This document shows positions 6,877 to 16,640 of a stretch of DNA of 64,000 nucleotides, one piece after another. The first letter of the stretch is position 1; each line of letters starts with the position of its first letter. Made by a program: the position numbers and the translations under genes. The notes beneath the pieces were generated by a model. The model had not been told where the DNA came from. It saw only the letters and a program-made list of their open reading frames with translations, and searched no databases. Origin of the DNA: Neisseria bergeri (GTDB taxonomy: Bacteria > Pseudomonadota > Gammaproteobacteria > Burkholderiales > Neisseriaceae); the NCBI GenBank assembly GCA_003044455.1, contig POWY01000010.1, positions 1-64,000 on the forward strand, read 5' to 3'.

Positions 6877-8334
6877 TTAGTCTATGCCTTCGAGCATTTT
6901 GTTCAATTTGGGGACGAGCAGGAGCAGCAGGAAGCCTGTGGCTGCGCCGATGTAGAACAGCAGCCGGTAAAAGCCGATTTCGTCGCCCGCCTGATAGCCT
7001 TTTTCAAATAATACGCCGCCCAAAGTGAAGCCTAATGAAAAGGCAAGGAAATTAAGGGCGACCATTTGGGTTTTGAATAAAGGCGGGGCGATTTTGGTGG
7101 AGATGGACAGCGCAATCGGGGAAATCATCAGTTCGCCTATCGTGATGGCGAGGACGATCAGTGCGAAAACCGCAATAGGCATCGGCGTGCCGGAGGAAAT
7201 AAAGGGGACGAATCCCAAAAACGACGCGCCGGTAACAAATACCGCCATAGCGAATTTCAGCGGGGTTTTGGGCTGTTTGCGCCCCATTTTTGTCCACATT
7301 GCCGCCATGAGTCCGGAAAACAGGATGACCCACAGGCTTTGCATAGAGTCTTTCCAGGCAACAGGCACGGTAAACGAACCGATGGTGCGGTTGACGGTTT
7401 CGTCGAAATAGACGGTTGCCACGGTGTAAATCTGAAACCAGACGGCCCAAAACATACAGATGGTCAGGAAAAGCGGGATGTAGGCGATGATGTGCCGTTT
7501 GTTGTCGGAACTGACGCGGGGGTTGGTCAGCAGGCGGGCGAAATAGGCGATGACGGCAAGGATGACGGTAGATAAGAGGATGCCGGAGAAATTGTCGAGG
7601 TTGACAAGCCCTTTTTTGATAGCGGTTGCAAGTGCGGCGATGAGGGCGATGCCGACGGCGGCCGCAATTTTGCCCTGTCCTTTTGAAAGCGGATGGGGGA
7701 CGGTGGGGTGGGGCAGATTTTTACGTCCCAAGGAATAACGCCACAAGCCGAATGCCATACCGACCGCCGCCGCGCCGAAACCATAATGGAAACCGATGTT
7801 TTCTTGAAGCAGGCCAGTCAGCAGCGGGCCTAGGAAGCCGCCGATATTGATGGCGATGTAGAAAATGGAAAATCCCGCATCGCGCAGCGGGCGCATTTCG
7901 TCTTGTTCGTATAATGTGCCCACCATAGAGCTGGCCGTGGATTTCACGCCGCCGCTGCCCAATGCGATGAATATCAGCCCGATTAAAAGGCCGTACAGGC
8001 CCGGTGCTATGGCAAGGACGATGTGTCCAAGCATCACGACGATGCCCGAGAGGAAGAGGGTTTTTTCCGCACCCCATACGCGGTCGGCAAACCACGCGCC
8101 CAAAATGGTGGACAGGTACACGCTGCCGCTGTATGCGCCGACAATGCCGCCTGCGAGGGTTTTGTCTATGCCCAAGCCGCCTTTGTCGGCGGTGTAGTAG
8201 AGGTAAATCAGCAGGATGCCCTGCATTCCGTAAAATGAAAAACGTTCCCACAATTCGATATGGAAGAGGGTGGAAAGCTGGAAGGGGTGGCCGAAGAATG
8301 TTTTTTCTCCGGTGGGGGCGGGATGCCGGGACAT
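6877..8334 (-). CDS. POT-family proton-dependent oligopeptide transporter
   Basis: 485 residues with about 14 hydrophobic segments. Near the N terminus, F-H-I-E-L-W-E-R-F-S-F-Y-G-M-Q is the POT/PTR signature (E-x-x-E-R-F-x-Y-Y type), and K-S-T-A-S-S and F-Y-I-A-I-N-I-G-G-F follow as in DtpT/DtpA proteins. It imports di- and tripeptides with protons across the inner membrane. It is a single gene with its own terminator. It is bracketed by two Correia elements in the same orientation, one downstream at 6468 and one upstream at 8583. Upstream DNA 8335-8582 shows an uptake sequence and no other gene. Confidence 0.9.
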   Translation of the reverse strand: MSRHPAPTGEKTFFGHPFQLSTLFHIELWERFSFYGMQGILLIYLYYTADKGGLGIDKTLAGGIVGAYSGSVYLSTILGAWFADRVWGAEKTLFLSGIVVMLGHIVLAIAPGLYGLLIGLIFIALGSGGVKSTASSMVGTLYEQDEMRPLRDAGFSIFYIAINIGGFLGPLLTGLLQENIGFHYGFGAAAVGMAFGLWRYSLGRKNLPHPTVPHPLSKGQGKIAAAVGIALIAALATAIKKGLVNLDNFSGILLSTVILAVIAYFARLLTNPRVSSDNKRHIIAYIPLFLTICMFWAVWFQIYTVATVYFDETVNRTIGSFTVPVAWKDSMQSLWVILFSGLMAAMWTKMGRKQPKTPLKFAMAVFVTGASFLGFVPFISSGTPMPIAVFALIVLAITIGELMISPIALSISTKIAPPLFKTQMVALNFLAFSLGFTLGGVLFEKGYQAGDEIGFYRLLFYIGAATGFLLLLLVPKLNKMLEGID

Positions 8335-8582
8335 AAAGGTTCTCCTAAAAGATTTTCTCTCAATGCCGTCTGAAACGGATGCGGACGGCGGCGGTGTTTT
8401 TTGTATGAAAATCGGTTTTTAACCGATATTTTCATTCTTTGTCAAATGATGCGCTGCCGTTTTTGCGGTCGAATGTTTTTATATTTGTTTCAATTCAACG
8501 GGTTGTATTTTAGAGTACGTGTTCCGATACGGCGCGGGTAAAGCCTTTTCAGTCAAGCGGCTTATCCGATAGGGCGGTTTTT

Positions 8583-8737
8583 TATAGTGGATTAACAAAA
8601 ACCAGTACGGCGTTGCCTCGCCTTAGCTCAAAGAGAACGATTCTCTAAGGTGCTCAAGCACCAAGTGAATCGGTTCCGTACTATCTGTACTGTCTGCGGC
8701 TTCGTCGCCTTGTCCTGATTTTTGTTAATTCACTATA
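8583..8737. mobile_element. Correia repeat enclosed element, copy 2 (155 bp)
   Basis: Same length and orientation as the copy at 6468, differing at only a few bases (for example CTCAAG for CTGAAG, and TTAATTCACT for TTAATCCACT in the right terminal repeat). It sits upstream of the peptide transporter and downstream of tamB, so it may influence transcription of either gene. Confidence 0.95.
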
Positions 8738-8810
8738 TCGATTCCGTTCCCTTGCAGGCGGACGGCGGCGGAAAAGCAGGTTTTCAAATGTCCGGTTTGG
8801 CGGCGCGCCT

Positions 8811-8850
8811 TTCAGACGGCATGGCGGCGGACAGTGCCATGCCGTCTGAA
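8811..8850 (-). terminator. tamB terminator
   Basis: Inverted uptake sequences with a 16-base loop that itself is GC-rich, six bases beyond the tamB stop codon. Confidence 0.75.
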
Positions 8851-8856
8851 AACCGT

Positions 8857-11800
8857 TTATTTCCCTTTGCCGTTTCCGGCGGAGTCTTTTTTGTCCGAAC
8901 CGAATAGGCGGTCAAAACGTATGGTGTATGTCAGCTCGCCGCCCGATGAAAGGCTGCCGATACGGGCAACCGCCTGTATGGCGCGGGTCAGCCGGTAAAT
9001 CAGTTTGACTGACTGTTCCGCGCTGGAAATGCCGTATTCGTAGCCGATGTAGAGTTTGCCGGTCAGTTGTTTGCCGACGGTCAGCACCTGTTCGGCGGGG
9101 TTGAGTTCGCCGGTTTGCGCGTTGCGGCTGCGCTTGCTGGTAAAGCCCAAATCATCCACCAGTCCGATGCGGTCGTTGATTTGTCCGGCAAGCAATGCGC
9201 CGGCGGCTGCGGACAGGGTGGCATTGTCGCCGCTGCTGCCGCTGCCGGCGCGGTTGAGGATGAGCCAGGAGAGCTTGTCTTTTTCACTCATCGGTTCGTT
9301 TGCCGTCAGCGTAATGCGCGGGCTGTTGAGGCTGCCCAATATTTCCACGCCCGCACCGACGGGGGAAAGGCGGCGTTCGGCGCGGATGTTGAGGTTGGGG
9401 TCGTTGAGCGGACCGACAAAGGAGACAGTGCCTTTGGTAATGTCCAAATCCTGCCCGTATGCCTTGTAACGCCCTTTGATGACGCGAACCGTGCCCACGC
9501 CCCGCACGCTTCCGCCCGGTTGCGCGGTCAGGGTCAGTTTGCCGCCTATGGTAACGTCCGCGCCGTAGCCGGCGAAGCGGATGCCGTCATTGAGGTCTAA
9601 AATCAGGTTCATATTGACGGGGAGCGGTGCCGCCGCCTCTTTTTTGACTTCGCCCAATACGACGACATCGTCGCCGACGGACGGCATCGAGGATTTTTGC
9701 GAACCGAACAGCCCCTGATCCGTTTTAATCATCCCGGTAACGGATATGCCTTTTTGCGGCGAATAGCGCAGGCGGGTGTTGCCGGAAACCGTCAGGCGGC
9801 GGTTGGGGCGGGACAGGATGCGGTATTTGTCGAACACCGCGCCGATATCGACATCGGGCCCGCTGTTTTCCATACCGACCGTGCCGGAGAGTTCCGCCGT
9901 CCCTTCGTGCCGGAATTTCAGGCTGTCGATTACCCATTTCCTGCCCGCGATATGCGAACGCAGCGAACCGTTGTCCAAGATGATGCCTTGGGTTTGGTTG
10001 CGGTAATAGAGTTTGTCGCCGTTGATGCTGCCGCCCAAGTGCGGATCGGCGATGCTGCCGCCGAGGGTTACGGCGGCATTCAGGCTGCCTTTGACGGTTT
10101 GTCCGACGGGCAGGAAGTTGCGGAATGCTTCAGCATCGGCAACGGTCAGGTTGAGCCTGCCGCCTAAAGGCGCGGTATCGAAGGAGCGGCTTTGCCCGAC
10201 GGTAATGTTGCCGTTGATTTTCCCGTAGTTGCTGCTGCCGTTGACGGCGGCATTGACGGACGGAGAGCCTACCCGTCCGCCGATTTGCGCGGCGGCATTC
10301 AGGCTGCCGGTAATGTTTTGCGCGGCGGCGGGCAGAAAGGGCTTCAATGCGCCCAAGTCGGGAAGAGAGGCGGTAATCCTGCCGCCGAGCGGTGCATTTG
10401 CCATATTGCCGCCGAAGGCGTTGCCGATACCCAAATCGGCGTTAATCCGTCCGAAACGCGCGCCGCCGTCAATCAGGATTCCGATGCGGTCGTTTTGAAA
10501 GCGCGTTTTCAGGGAAAATGCGTTCAAACCCAAAGCCTGACCGCCGGGCAATACGGCATCGCCGCTTTGTCGGCTGATATTGAGGTAGCCGCGCGCGTTA
10601 CGCCCGTAGGCGACATCCCAGTCGCCGTTTAAAACCAGATTGTGTTCGACGGGCGGTTTGAAGAAATTGTGCAACTCGGCGATGTGCAGTCCGTGTGCGC
10701 CGCCTTTTGCCGATATGCCGGTTTTTTTATCCCAAGAAAAGTGTTGCAGGTTGAGGCTGCCGCCCATTGCCTGCCAATTTGCCGCACTTGCCGCCACGCG
10801 TTCCGTACCGGCTTCGAGCGTCATACGGTTTTGCAGCTTGAGGTTGAACGCGCCGCCGATGTCGAAAACACTAATGCTGCCTTTCCATCGGGTAAGTTCT
10901 CTGTTGATACCGCCTGAAGCGTCCAAATCGAATTTGAACGGTTTGCCGTCCAGCGTCATGGCGGCGTGTGTGCGGATGCGGTGCTGCGCGCCCGTGCCTT
11001 CCAGCGTCAGGCCGGCGGTATCGACAACCGCCGCCCCACCCGACAGGGAAAGTCGGCTGCCTTTGATGTCGGCGCGTATCGGGCGGCTTGTGTCGGGCGA
11101 GCCTCTGAGGGTGAAATCGAGCGAACGGATGTTTGCCGCCTTGCCGATATGCAGGCCGCGTGCCGTACCGGAAAGGTCGGTTTCAAAGGTTCGGATGCCG
11201 CCGTCCAAATCGCCGGAAAGGTGTCCGCGTACATTTAAAGCCCCCGCGAGTCCGAAACCGAAACGGGAGAGGTCGGGTGCAGTGATATTGAGGTTGAGCC
11301 GGTCGCCTTTTTTGCCGAAGCCGCCGTCTGTTTTAATAATGTTCTGTCCCAGCCGCAAATCGACGGCGGCGCGCGGAAGGTGGCGGGACTCGTAAATAAT
11401 GTCGGCATGACCGTTAAGCGGTACACCGTTGAGTATGCTGGGGGAAAAACGCATTTTGCCTGCAAAATGCTCTTTTGCCAGTTCGCCTGCAAGGTTTATT
11501 GAGCCGTTGATATTGCCTGCCGGAAATTGCGGATCGATGCGCGAAGGGTCGAATGCGCGGGAACGGATGTCCAGCTTGAGCAGGCGGTCTTTAAACAGCT
11601 CGAGATAGCCTTGCGCGGTCAGGCTGCCTTGCCCAGCGGCGATGTTGACGGTGTCGAACACCAGTTTCCGCTGTCCGTTTGCGGGGTCGCTTGCGATGGC
11701 GAGGCTGCCGTCCGTGCGTGCCGTACCGGTGCCGAGTTGCCAAGAGATTTTGGGCGAGGCGGTCGTGCCGCCGATGCCGATGCTGCCGTCCAACCTGCCT

Positions 11801-13026
11801 TTGAACGCGGTTTGCAGCACGTCTTCCGCGCCGACGGAGTTGATGCCTATATTTAAATCGAGGATGTCTTTTTCGGTGTCGATTTTGCCCGACAGCCTGA
11901 TGCCGCCCCGTCCGAGCAGGGCGGCGGACGTATTGCCGATATGCACCGTGCCGTCCTGCCGGATGACAAAGCTGCCTAAAACCTGACGGACGGGAATGCC
12001 GTTGCGGTCGGCAAAGCCGGCTTTGGTGTTTTCCAAATCGAGCGAGCCTTCCAGCGCGATGCCGTCTGAAAACGACGGGATGGCGGTCAGGTCGAAATTC
12101 AGCCCGGCATCGGGCAGGGAAGGCACGAAAGCGGACGGATTGATGTTGAATCCTTTGACCAGCACTTCTTCCAATGTTTTATCCAATGATTCGGCAAACG
12201 GGTGGATGACGGATTTTCCCGAGAGGCGGATATTGCCGCCGTCGATCGCCAGTTCGGCGCGCACATCCTTCAGGCTGCCGCTCAGCCGAGCCGTACTGTG
12301 TATGGTTTCGCCTTTGAGTCCGCCTTTGGTGTAAATGGCGGTGTTGAGGACAAAAGGTTTTTTCAGACCGATTACGACTGCGCCGGTCGATTTGCTCCAC
12401 GGGGTGTCGGCGGTTTTCAGGTCGAGGCGGTGTCCTTTGATGTCATAACGGTACGAGGCATCCAGCCGTTCGAGATAGACGGTTTGTTTGTCAAAGGTTT
12501 TGCCTGCGCTGATTTTGCCCGTCTCGAAGCGGTCGAGATAGACGGCGGCAGGCAGGTCTATGCTGTCGGGAAGGCTGAGTGGCGGGCGTTCTTCTTTAGG
12601 CGGAGTCGGTTTGGTAACGATGGCGATGTCGCCGGCGGAAATTTCGGTAATGTGCAGGCTGCGGCGCATCAGTTCGGACGGTTTCCACGCGAAGCGGAAG
12701 CGGCTGATTTTAAGGTCTGCACCCTCGGTTTCTATCGACCAGTTGTCGCCGTCGAAGCCGTCGAGCAGCGTGCCTTTGAGGTTTTGGGAGGAAATGTTTA
12801 CGCCGAACCAAGACGGGATTTGGTACAGCCCGAAACGCAAACCGGATTCCGTACCGGCGAGCCAGCCGAGGAAACATACTGCCAAAATCAGGACAGACAG
12901 CAGTGCCGCCGACAGCTTCAGCAGCGGGCGGCGTTTTTTTGCCGGCGGGGTAGGGCGGTGTTTAGACGGCATTTTGCGTGTGCCGTTTTCGGTCGGATCG
13001 GTATCTGTCGGTGCGGTATCGGTCAT
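8857..13026 (-). CDS. tamB: Translocation and assembly module protein TamB
   Basis: 1389 residues, the expected size. A single N-terminal membrane anchor is at about residues 36-56 (L-L-K-L-S-A-A-L-L-S-V-L-I-L-A-V). A very long beta-rich repetitive region with many G-x-L-x-A/G-x-I units follows, as in AsmA-like lipid-bridge proteins. The C-terminal DUF490 domain contains G-V-G-T-V-R-V-I-K-G-R-Y-K-A-Y-G-Q and G-L-V-D-D-L-G-F. TamB spans the periplasm between inner membrane and the TamA barrel, aiding outer-membrane protein or phospholipid transport. It lies 54 bases after tamA on the same strand, a classic operon. The start has no close alternative. Confidence 0.93.
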   Translation of the reverse strand: MTDTAPTDTDPTENGTRKMPSKHRPTPPAKKRRPLLKLSAALLSVLILAVCFLGWLAGTESGLRFGLYQIPSWFGVNISSQNLKGTLLDGFDGDNWSIETEGADLKISRFRFAWKPSELMRRSLHITEISAGDIAIVTKPTPPKEERPPLSLPDSIDLPAAVYLDRFETGKISAGKTFDKQTVYLERLDASYRYDIKGHRLDLKTADTPWSKSTGAVVIGLKKPFVLNTAIYTKGGLKGETIHSTARLSGSLKDVRAELAIDGGNIRLSGKSVIHPFAESLDKTLEEVLVKGFNINPSAFVPSLPDAGLNFDLTAIPSFSDGIALEGSLDLENTKAGFADRNGIPVRQVLGSFVIRQDGTVHIGNTSAALLGRGGIRLSGKIDTEKDILDLNIGINSVGAEDVLQTAFKGRLDGSIGIGGTTASPKISWQLGTGTARTDGSLAIASDPANGQRKLVFDTVNIAAGQGSLTAQGYLELFKDRLLKLDIRSRAFDPSRIDPQFPAGNINGSINLAGELAKEHFAGKMRFSPSILNGVPLNGHADIIYESRHLPRAAVDLRLGQNIIKTDGGFGKKGDRLNLNITAPDLSRFGFGLAGALNVRGHLSGDLDGGIRTFETDLSGTARGLHIGKAANIRSLDFTLRGSPDTSRPIRADIKGSRLSLSGGAAVVDTAGLTLEGTGAQHRIRTHAAMTLDGKPFKFDLDASGGINRELTRWKGSISVFDIGGAFNLKLQNRMTLEAGTERVAASAANWQAMGGSLNLQHFSWDKKTGISAKGGAHGLHIAELHNFFKPPVEHNLVLNGDWDVAYGRNARGYLNISRQSGDAVLPGGQALGLNAFSLKTRFQNDRIGILIDGGARFGRINADLGIGNAFGGNMANAPLGGRITASLPDLGALKPFLPAAAQNITGSLNAAAQIGGRVGSPSVNAAVNGSSNYGKINGNITVGQSRSFDTAPLGGRLNLTVADAEAFRNFLPVGQTVKGSLNAAVTLGGSIADPHLGGSINGDKLYYRNQTQGIILDNGSLRSHIAGRKWVIDSLKFRHEGTAELSGTVGMENSGPDVDIGAVFDKYRILSRPNRRLTVSGNTRLRYSPQKGISVTGMIKTDQGLFGSQKSSMPSVGDDVVVLGEVKKEAAAPLPVNMNLILDLNDGIRFAGYGADVTIGGKLTLTAQPGGSVRGVGTVRVIKGRYKAYGQDLDITKGTVSFVGPLNDPNLNIRAERRLSPVGAGVEILGSLNSPRITLTANEPMSEKDKLSWLILNRAGSGSSGDNATLSAAAGALLAGQINDRIGLVDDLGFTSKRSRNAQTGELNPAEQVLTVGKQLTGKLYIGYEYGISSAEQSVKLIYRLTRAIQAVARIGSLSSGGELTYTIRFDRLFGSDKKDSAGNGKGK

Positions 13027-13080
13027 AATGTCTGTTTCAAAATGGTTTGCTGCAATGCCGTCTGAAGCGGCCGTATCGGT

Positions 13081-14910
13081 TTAGAAGCGCGTTCCCAGGC
13101 TGATGTGCCAGCGGATTTTCTTGTCGCTGTGCCCGTAGGCAATATCGAAGGAAAACGGCGCGAGCGGGCTGAACCAGCGCACGCCCAGTCCCGAACCGTG
13201 TTTCAGCTCCATACGTTTGAAATTGGCGGCGGCATCGCCCATATCGTGGAACACCGCGCCGGACAGGGTGCGCGTAAACGGCAGTTGGTATTCCAGGCTG
13301 CCCACCAAGAGGGCGCGTTCGGGCAGGACCGATCCGTTCGGACCGGCAAGCCCGATGCTGTCGAGTTCGTAACCGCGCACGGAAGACGCGCCGCCGCTGC
13401 GGAACATCAGCCCTGAAGGAACGTCGGCATTGTCGCGGGCAACGGTGTAACCCGCTTGTCCGCGTATGATGAATGTGCCGAGTTTTTTGTTTTCGGGCGT
13501 GAAGAAATAACCTGCGCGGGCGGAAGCGCGGATCAGCGCGGTGGAGGATAGGAATGTGCCCAAAGTCGTACCGATTTTGCCGTCGAGGTAATAGCCGTTT
13601 TCGGGGTGCAACGCGTTGTTGAGCAACTGGCGTTTCCAAGAGACGGTCAGCATCGTGGCGTGGCTGTTGCCCAAATCGACATCCGAGCCGGGGATTTTCC
13701 GGCCTTCTGCGAGAAACTCCGCCCCCAGCCTGGCATCAATGCCCGCGCGGTCGCGCACATACCAGATGCCGCCGGAGAAGGCGCGTTTTTCGAGGTTTTG
13801 GGTAGTCGAACGGTTGTAGGAAACGTTGCTTGTCCAGTATTTGCCCCTGTAGTTGCGGGGTTGGCTGATACCAGCGGCAAGCGTGGTTTCGTATTTGTCC
13901 ATATCCCAGACGACCGAGCCGATATAGCCTTTGTTGAAGAGGTTGTAATAGTCGTAGGCGATTTTGCCGCCCAAACCGTATTCCGAATCGAGGCGGATGC
14001 CGGTTTCGAGCTTGTGGCGTTTGACCTCGGTTACGCTGACTTTGACGGGGACGCGGTCGCCTTGGAGACGGTCGAAGTCGGCTTGTACGGACGCGCCGGA
14101 ATAATGCCCGTTTTGTTCGAGTGCCTGTTGGAAGTCGAGCAGCAGGTCGAGGTCGTAGGGCGTGCCCGGTTGGAAGCGCGCCAGGCCGGAGACAATTTGT
14201 TCGGGATAACGCTGTGTGCCGGTAATTTCAAAGTCGCCGAAGGCGATGGGGCGGCCGCTGTCCACGACGACGTTCAAATCGGCGGTGGCAGTATCGGGGT
14301 TGACGGCCGCCCGGGTGTTGCCGAGCTTGGCAAGCGGGTAGACTTTGCGCGTTACCGCGCCGAGGACGGAAGTTTTGCTGTTTTCCCAACTGTCCTGGTC
14401 GAAATCGCTACCTACCGGCTGCTGCCAGTTTTCCATCGCGTTGCGGTAGTATTCGGCGAGGTTGCCGTCTGAAAGGATGTCGCCGAGGATGGCGACGCCG
14501 ACGTTGGCGATTTTGGTGCGCGGGCCCGGTGTGATGTGCACCGTATAAGCTCCGTCTTTTTCCGTCAGGCTGACTTTGCTGCTGAAATAGCCTTTGCTGC
14601 GGAGCATGGTTTTGACGTTGTCCGGTGCTTCTTCGGCAAGGAAGCCTGTTTGTTCCTTGTCCAATACTTCTTCCTGCTGCTGCGTGATGAGCGGCAGGTG
14701 TTCTTCGACCATATCTTTGATTTCACTGTCCTGCGTGTCGATGCGGACGGGGAATTTGGGTTTTAATTTGACTGATTCGGTGTCAGGGCTTTTGTTTTTG
14801 AACAATGCGAAACCCGCCGCCTTGTTTTCGGAAAGGTCGGCGGCAGGCGCGTATGCGTGCGGAAAGAAAAATAAAGCCGGCAGGAGCAGGGCGGTCGGTT
14901 TGATCATCAT
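13081..14910 (-). CDS. tamA: Outer-membrane assembly protein TamA (Omp85 family)
   Basis: About 609 residues from the ATG at 14910. The start is uncertain, with ATGs at 14928 and 14907 nearby; upstream codons at 14988 come from uptake-sequence DNA. A signal peptide ends near H-A-Y-A. Three POTRA domains occupy roughly the first 270 residues, and a 16-strand Omp85 barrel follows with the conserved V-R-G-Y-E motif (S-S-V-R-G-Y-E-L-D) and a terminal aromatic residue (R-F). It is the outer-membrane half of the TAM complex and precedes tamB. An uptake sequence overlaps the region before the start. Confidence 0.92.
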   Translation of the reverse strand: MMIKPTALLLPALFFFPHAYAPAADLSENKAAGFALFKNKSPDTESVKLKPKFPVRIDTQDSEIKDMVEEHLPLITQQQEEVLDKEQTGFLAEEAPDNVKTMLRSKGYFSSKVSLTEKDGAYTVHITPGPRTKIANVGVAILGDILSDGNLAEYYRNAMENWQQPVGSDFDQDSWENSKTSVLGAVTRKVYPLAKLGNTRAAVNPDTATADLNVVVDSGRPIAFGDFEITGTQRYPEQIVSGLARFQPGTPYDLDLLLDFQQALEQNGHYSGASVQADFDRLQGDRVPVKVSVTEVKRHKLETGIRLDSEYGLGGKIAYDYYNLFNKGYIGSVVWDMDKYETTLAAGISQPRNYRGKYWTSNVSYNRSTTQNLEKRAFSGGIWYVRDRAGIDARLGAEFLAEGRKIPGSDVDLGNSHATMLTVSWKRQLLNNALHPENGYYLDGKIGTTLGTFLSSTALIRASARAGYFFTPENKKLGTFIIRGQAGYTVARDNADVPSGLMFRSGGASSVRGYELDSIGLAGPNGSVLPERALLVGSLEYQLPFTRTLSGAVFHDMGDAAANFKRMELKHGSGLGVRWFSPLAPFSFDIAYGHSDKKIRWHISLGTRF

Positions 14911-15299
14911 AGTACGGGTGTCGTGCATCGGTGTGGCGGTTTTCGATTTTAACACTGTTCGGACGGGGCGGGACGCTTCAGACGGCATACCGCCGCCGGT
15001 ATTTCGGAGGTTGCGGCCCGCCTGGAATGTATCTGCTTGTTTTAGGGGATTTTGCTTCCAATCCGTATGCGGGCAGGCTGCGTTTCGGGGTAGTGTCGAA
15101 AAATAGGCGGGATTGAATAAATTTATTTTTATTCAATAAATTAAACCGTCGCGCCGAATGATAAAGCAAAGCCTGTCCGGCACTGCATAGGGCAAATCAA
15201 CGCAACCTTAAAACACAGCCGAAAAATAAAAAAACACAGAGAATGAGTTTTCTTTTAAAATACAACATTTTTTAACATATCACAACATAAGGAAGAATT
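14911..15299. other. Divergent tamA-sstT intergenic region with AT-rich palindrome
   Basis: No gene is seen. ATTGAATAAA at 15112-15121 and TTTATTCAAT at 15128-15137 form a perfect palindrome around TTTATT, a possible operator. The last 60 bases before sstT are AT-rich and contain a good ribosome-binding site (AAGGAAG). An uptake sequence lies at about 14980. Confidence 0.4.
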
Positions 15300-16529
15300 A
15301 TGGCGTTCGGCAAATCCTTATTTCATGCGATCGGCCGCGTCAGCCTGGTCAGGCAGATTGCCGCCGGTTTGGCGTTGGGCATCGTAATCGGTTCGGTTTC
15401 CCCGCAACTGGGCTTGGCGGCAGGCTTGTTCGGCAGCCTGTTTGTCGGCGCGCTCAAAGCGGTCGCGCCGGTTTTGGTATTTATTTTGGTGGCGGCCACA
15501 ATCGCGCAGCACCAAAAAGGCAACAAGGCGCATATCAGGCCGATTATCATCCTTTACCTCATCGGTACGTTTTCCGCAGCCCTGACCGCCGTCATCGCCG
15601 GTATGGTTTTCCCGACGCACATTGTTTTGGCGGGCGCGGGCGATGTGTCCGCCGCGCCGCCTTCCGGCATTGTGGAAGTATTGAAATCGCTGCTGATGAA
15701 CCTGGTCGCCAACCCGATTAACGCGATTGCCAATGCCAACTATATCGGCATTTTGGCTTGGGCTTTGGTTTTGGGCGCGGCGTTGCGGAATCACGGTTCG
15801 GACGTTACGCGGCAGGTCGTTGCCGATTTGGCGGAAGCGGTTTCCACCGTCGTGAAATGGATTATCCGTTTTGCCCCTTTGGGCATTTTCGGGCTGGTGT
15901 CGTCCACAATCGCGGAGACGGGTTTCGGCGCGCTGGCGGGGTACGCGAAGCTGCTTGCAGTGCTGTTGGGCTGTATGGCGTTTATCGCGCTGGCGGTCAA
16001 TCCCGCCATCGTGTGGTGGAAAATCCGCCGCAACCCTTATCCGCTGGTGTTCACCTGCCTGCGCGAAAGCGGCGTGTATGCCTTCTTTACCCGTTCTTCC
16101 GCCGCCAATATCCCCGTGAATATGGCTTTGGCGAAAAAACTGGGGCTGCACGAAGACACTTATTCGATTTCCATCCCGTTGGGGGCGACCGTCAATATGG
16201 GCGGCGCGGCGATTACGATTACCGTTTTGGCTATGGCGGCGGCGCACACCCAAGGCATACAGGTTGATTTTGCCACCGCGCTGCTGTTGAGCCTGGTGGC
16301 GACGGTCAGCGCGTGCGGCGCGTCCGGCGTGGCGGGCGGTTCGCTGCTGCTGATTCCGCTGGCGTGCAGCCTGTTCGGCATCAGCAACGATGTCGCCATG
16401 CAGGTGGTTGCAGTCGGCTTTATCATCGGCGTGATTCAGGATTCGGCAGAAACGGCGTTGAATTCTTCAACCGACGTTTTGTTTACCGCTGCCGCCGATT
16501 TGGGCCGACAGAGAAACCGGGCGGAATAA
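15300..16529 (+). CDS. sstT: Serine/threonine:sodium symporter SstT
   Basis: 409 residues, the standard SstT length. The start M-A-F-G-K-S-L-F is followed by [20 protein letters not shown] and the [14 protein letters not shown] loop are hallmarks of the DAACS/SstT glutamate-transporter fold, with two re-entrant hairpins. It imports serine and threonine with sodium at the inner membrane. A single gene with its own AAGGAAG ribosome-binding site and a downstream uptake-sequence terminator. Confidence 0.95.
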   Translation: MAFGKSLFHAIGRVSLVRQIAAGLALGIVIGSVSPQLGLAAGLFGSLFVGALKAVAPVLVFILVAATIAQHQKGNKAHIRPIIILYLIGTFSAALTAVIAGMVFPTHIVLAGAGDVSAAPPSGIVEVLKSLLMNLVANPINAIANANYIGILAWALVLGAALRNHGSDVTRQVVADLAEAVSTVVKWIIRFAPLGIFGLVSSTIAETGFGALAGYAKLLAVLLGCMAFIALAVNPAIVWWKIRRNPYPLVFTCLRESGVYAFFTRSSAANIPVNMALAKKLGLHEDTYSISIPLGATVNMGGAAITITVLAMAAAHTQGIQVDFATALLLSLVATVSACGASGVAGGSLLLIPLACSLFGISNDVAMQVVAVGFIIGVIQDSAETALNSSTDVLFTAAADLGRQRNRAE

Positions 16530-16537
16530 ACCAAGCT

Positions 16538-16573
16538 ATGCCGTCTGAAGCCCGTTTGGCGTTCAGACGGCAT
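16538..16573 (+). terminator. sstT terminator
   Basis: An inverted uptake-sequence pair followed by ATTTTTAC, nine bases after sstT and upstream of nhba. Confidence 0.8.
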
Positions 16574-16640
16574 ATTTTTACAATTTTATGGGCATATGGC
16601 GGAAACAATACCGGCTGCCTTGAATATGAAGGAGATGATG

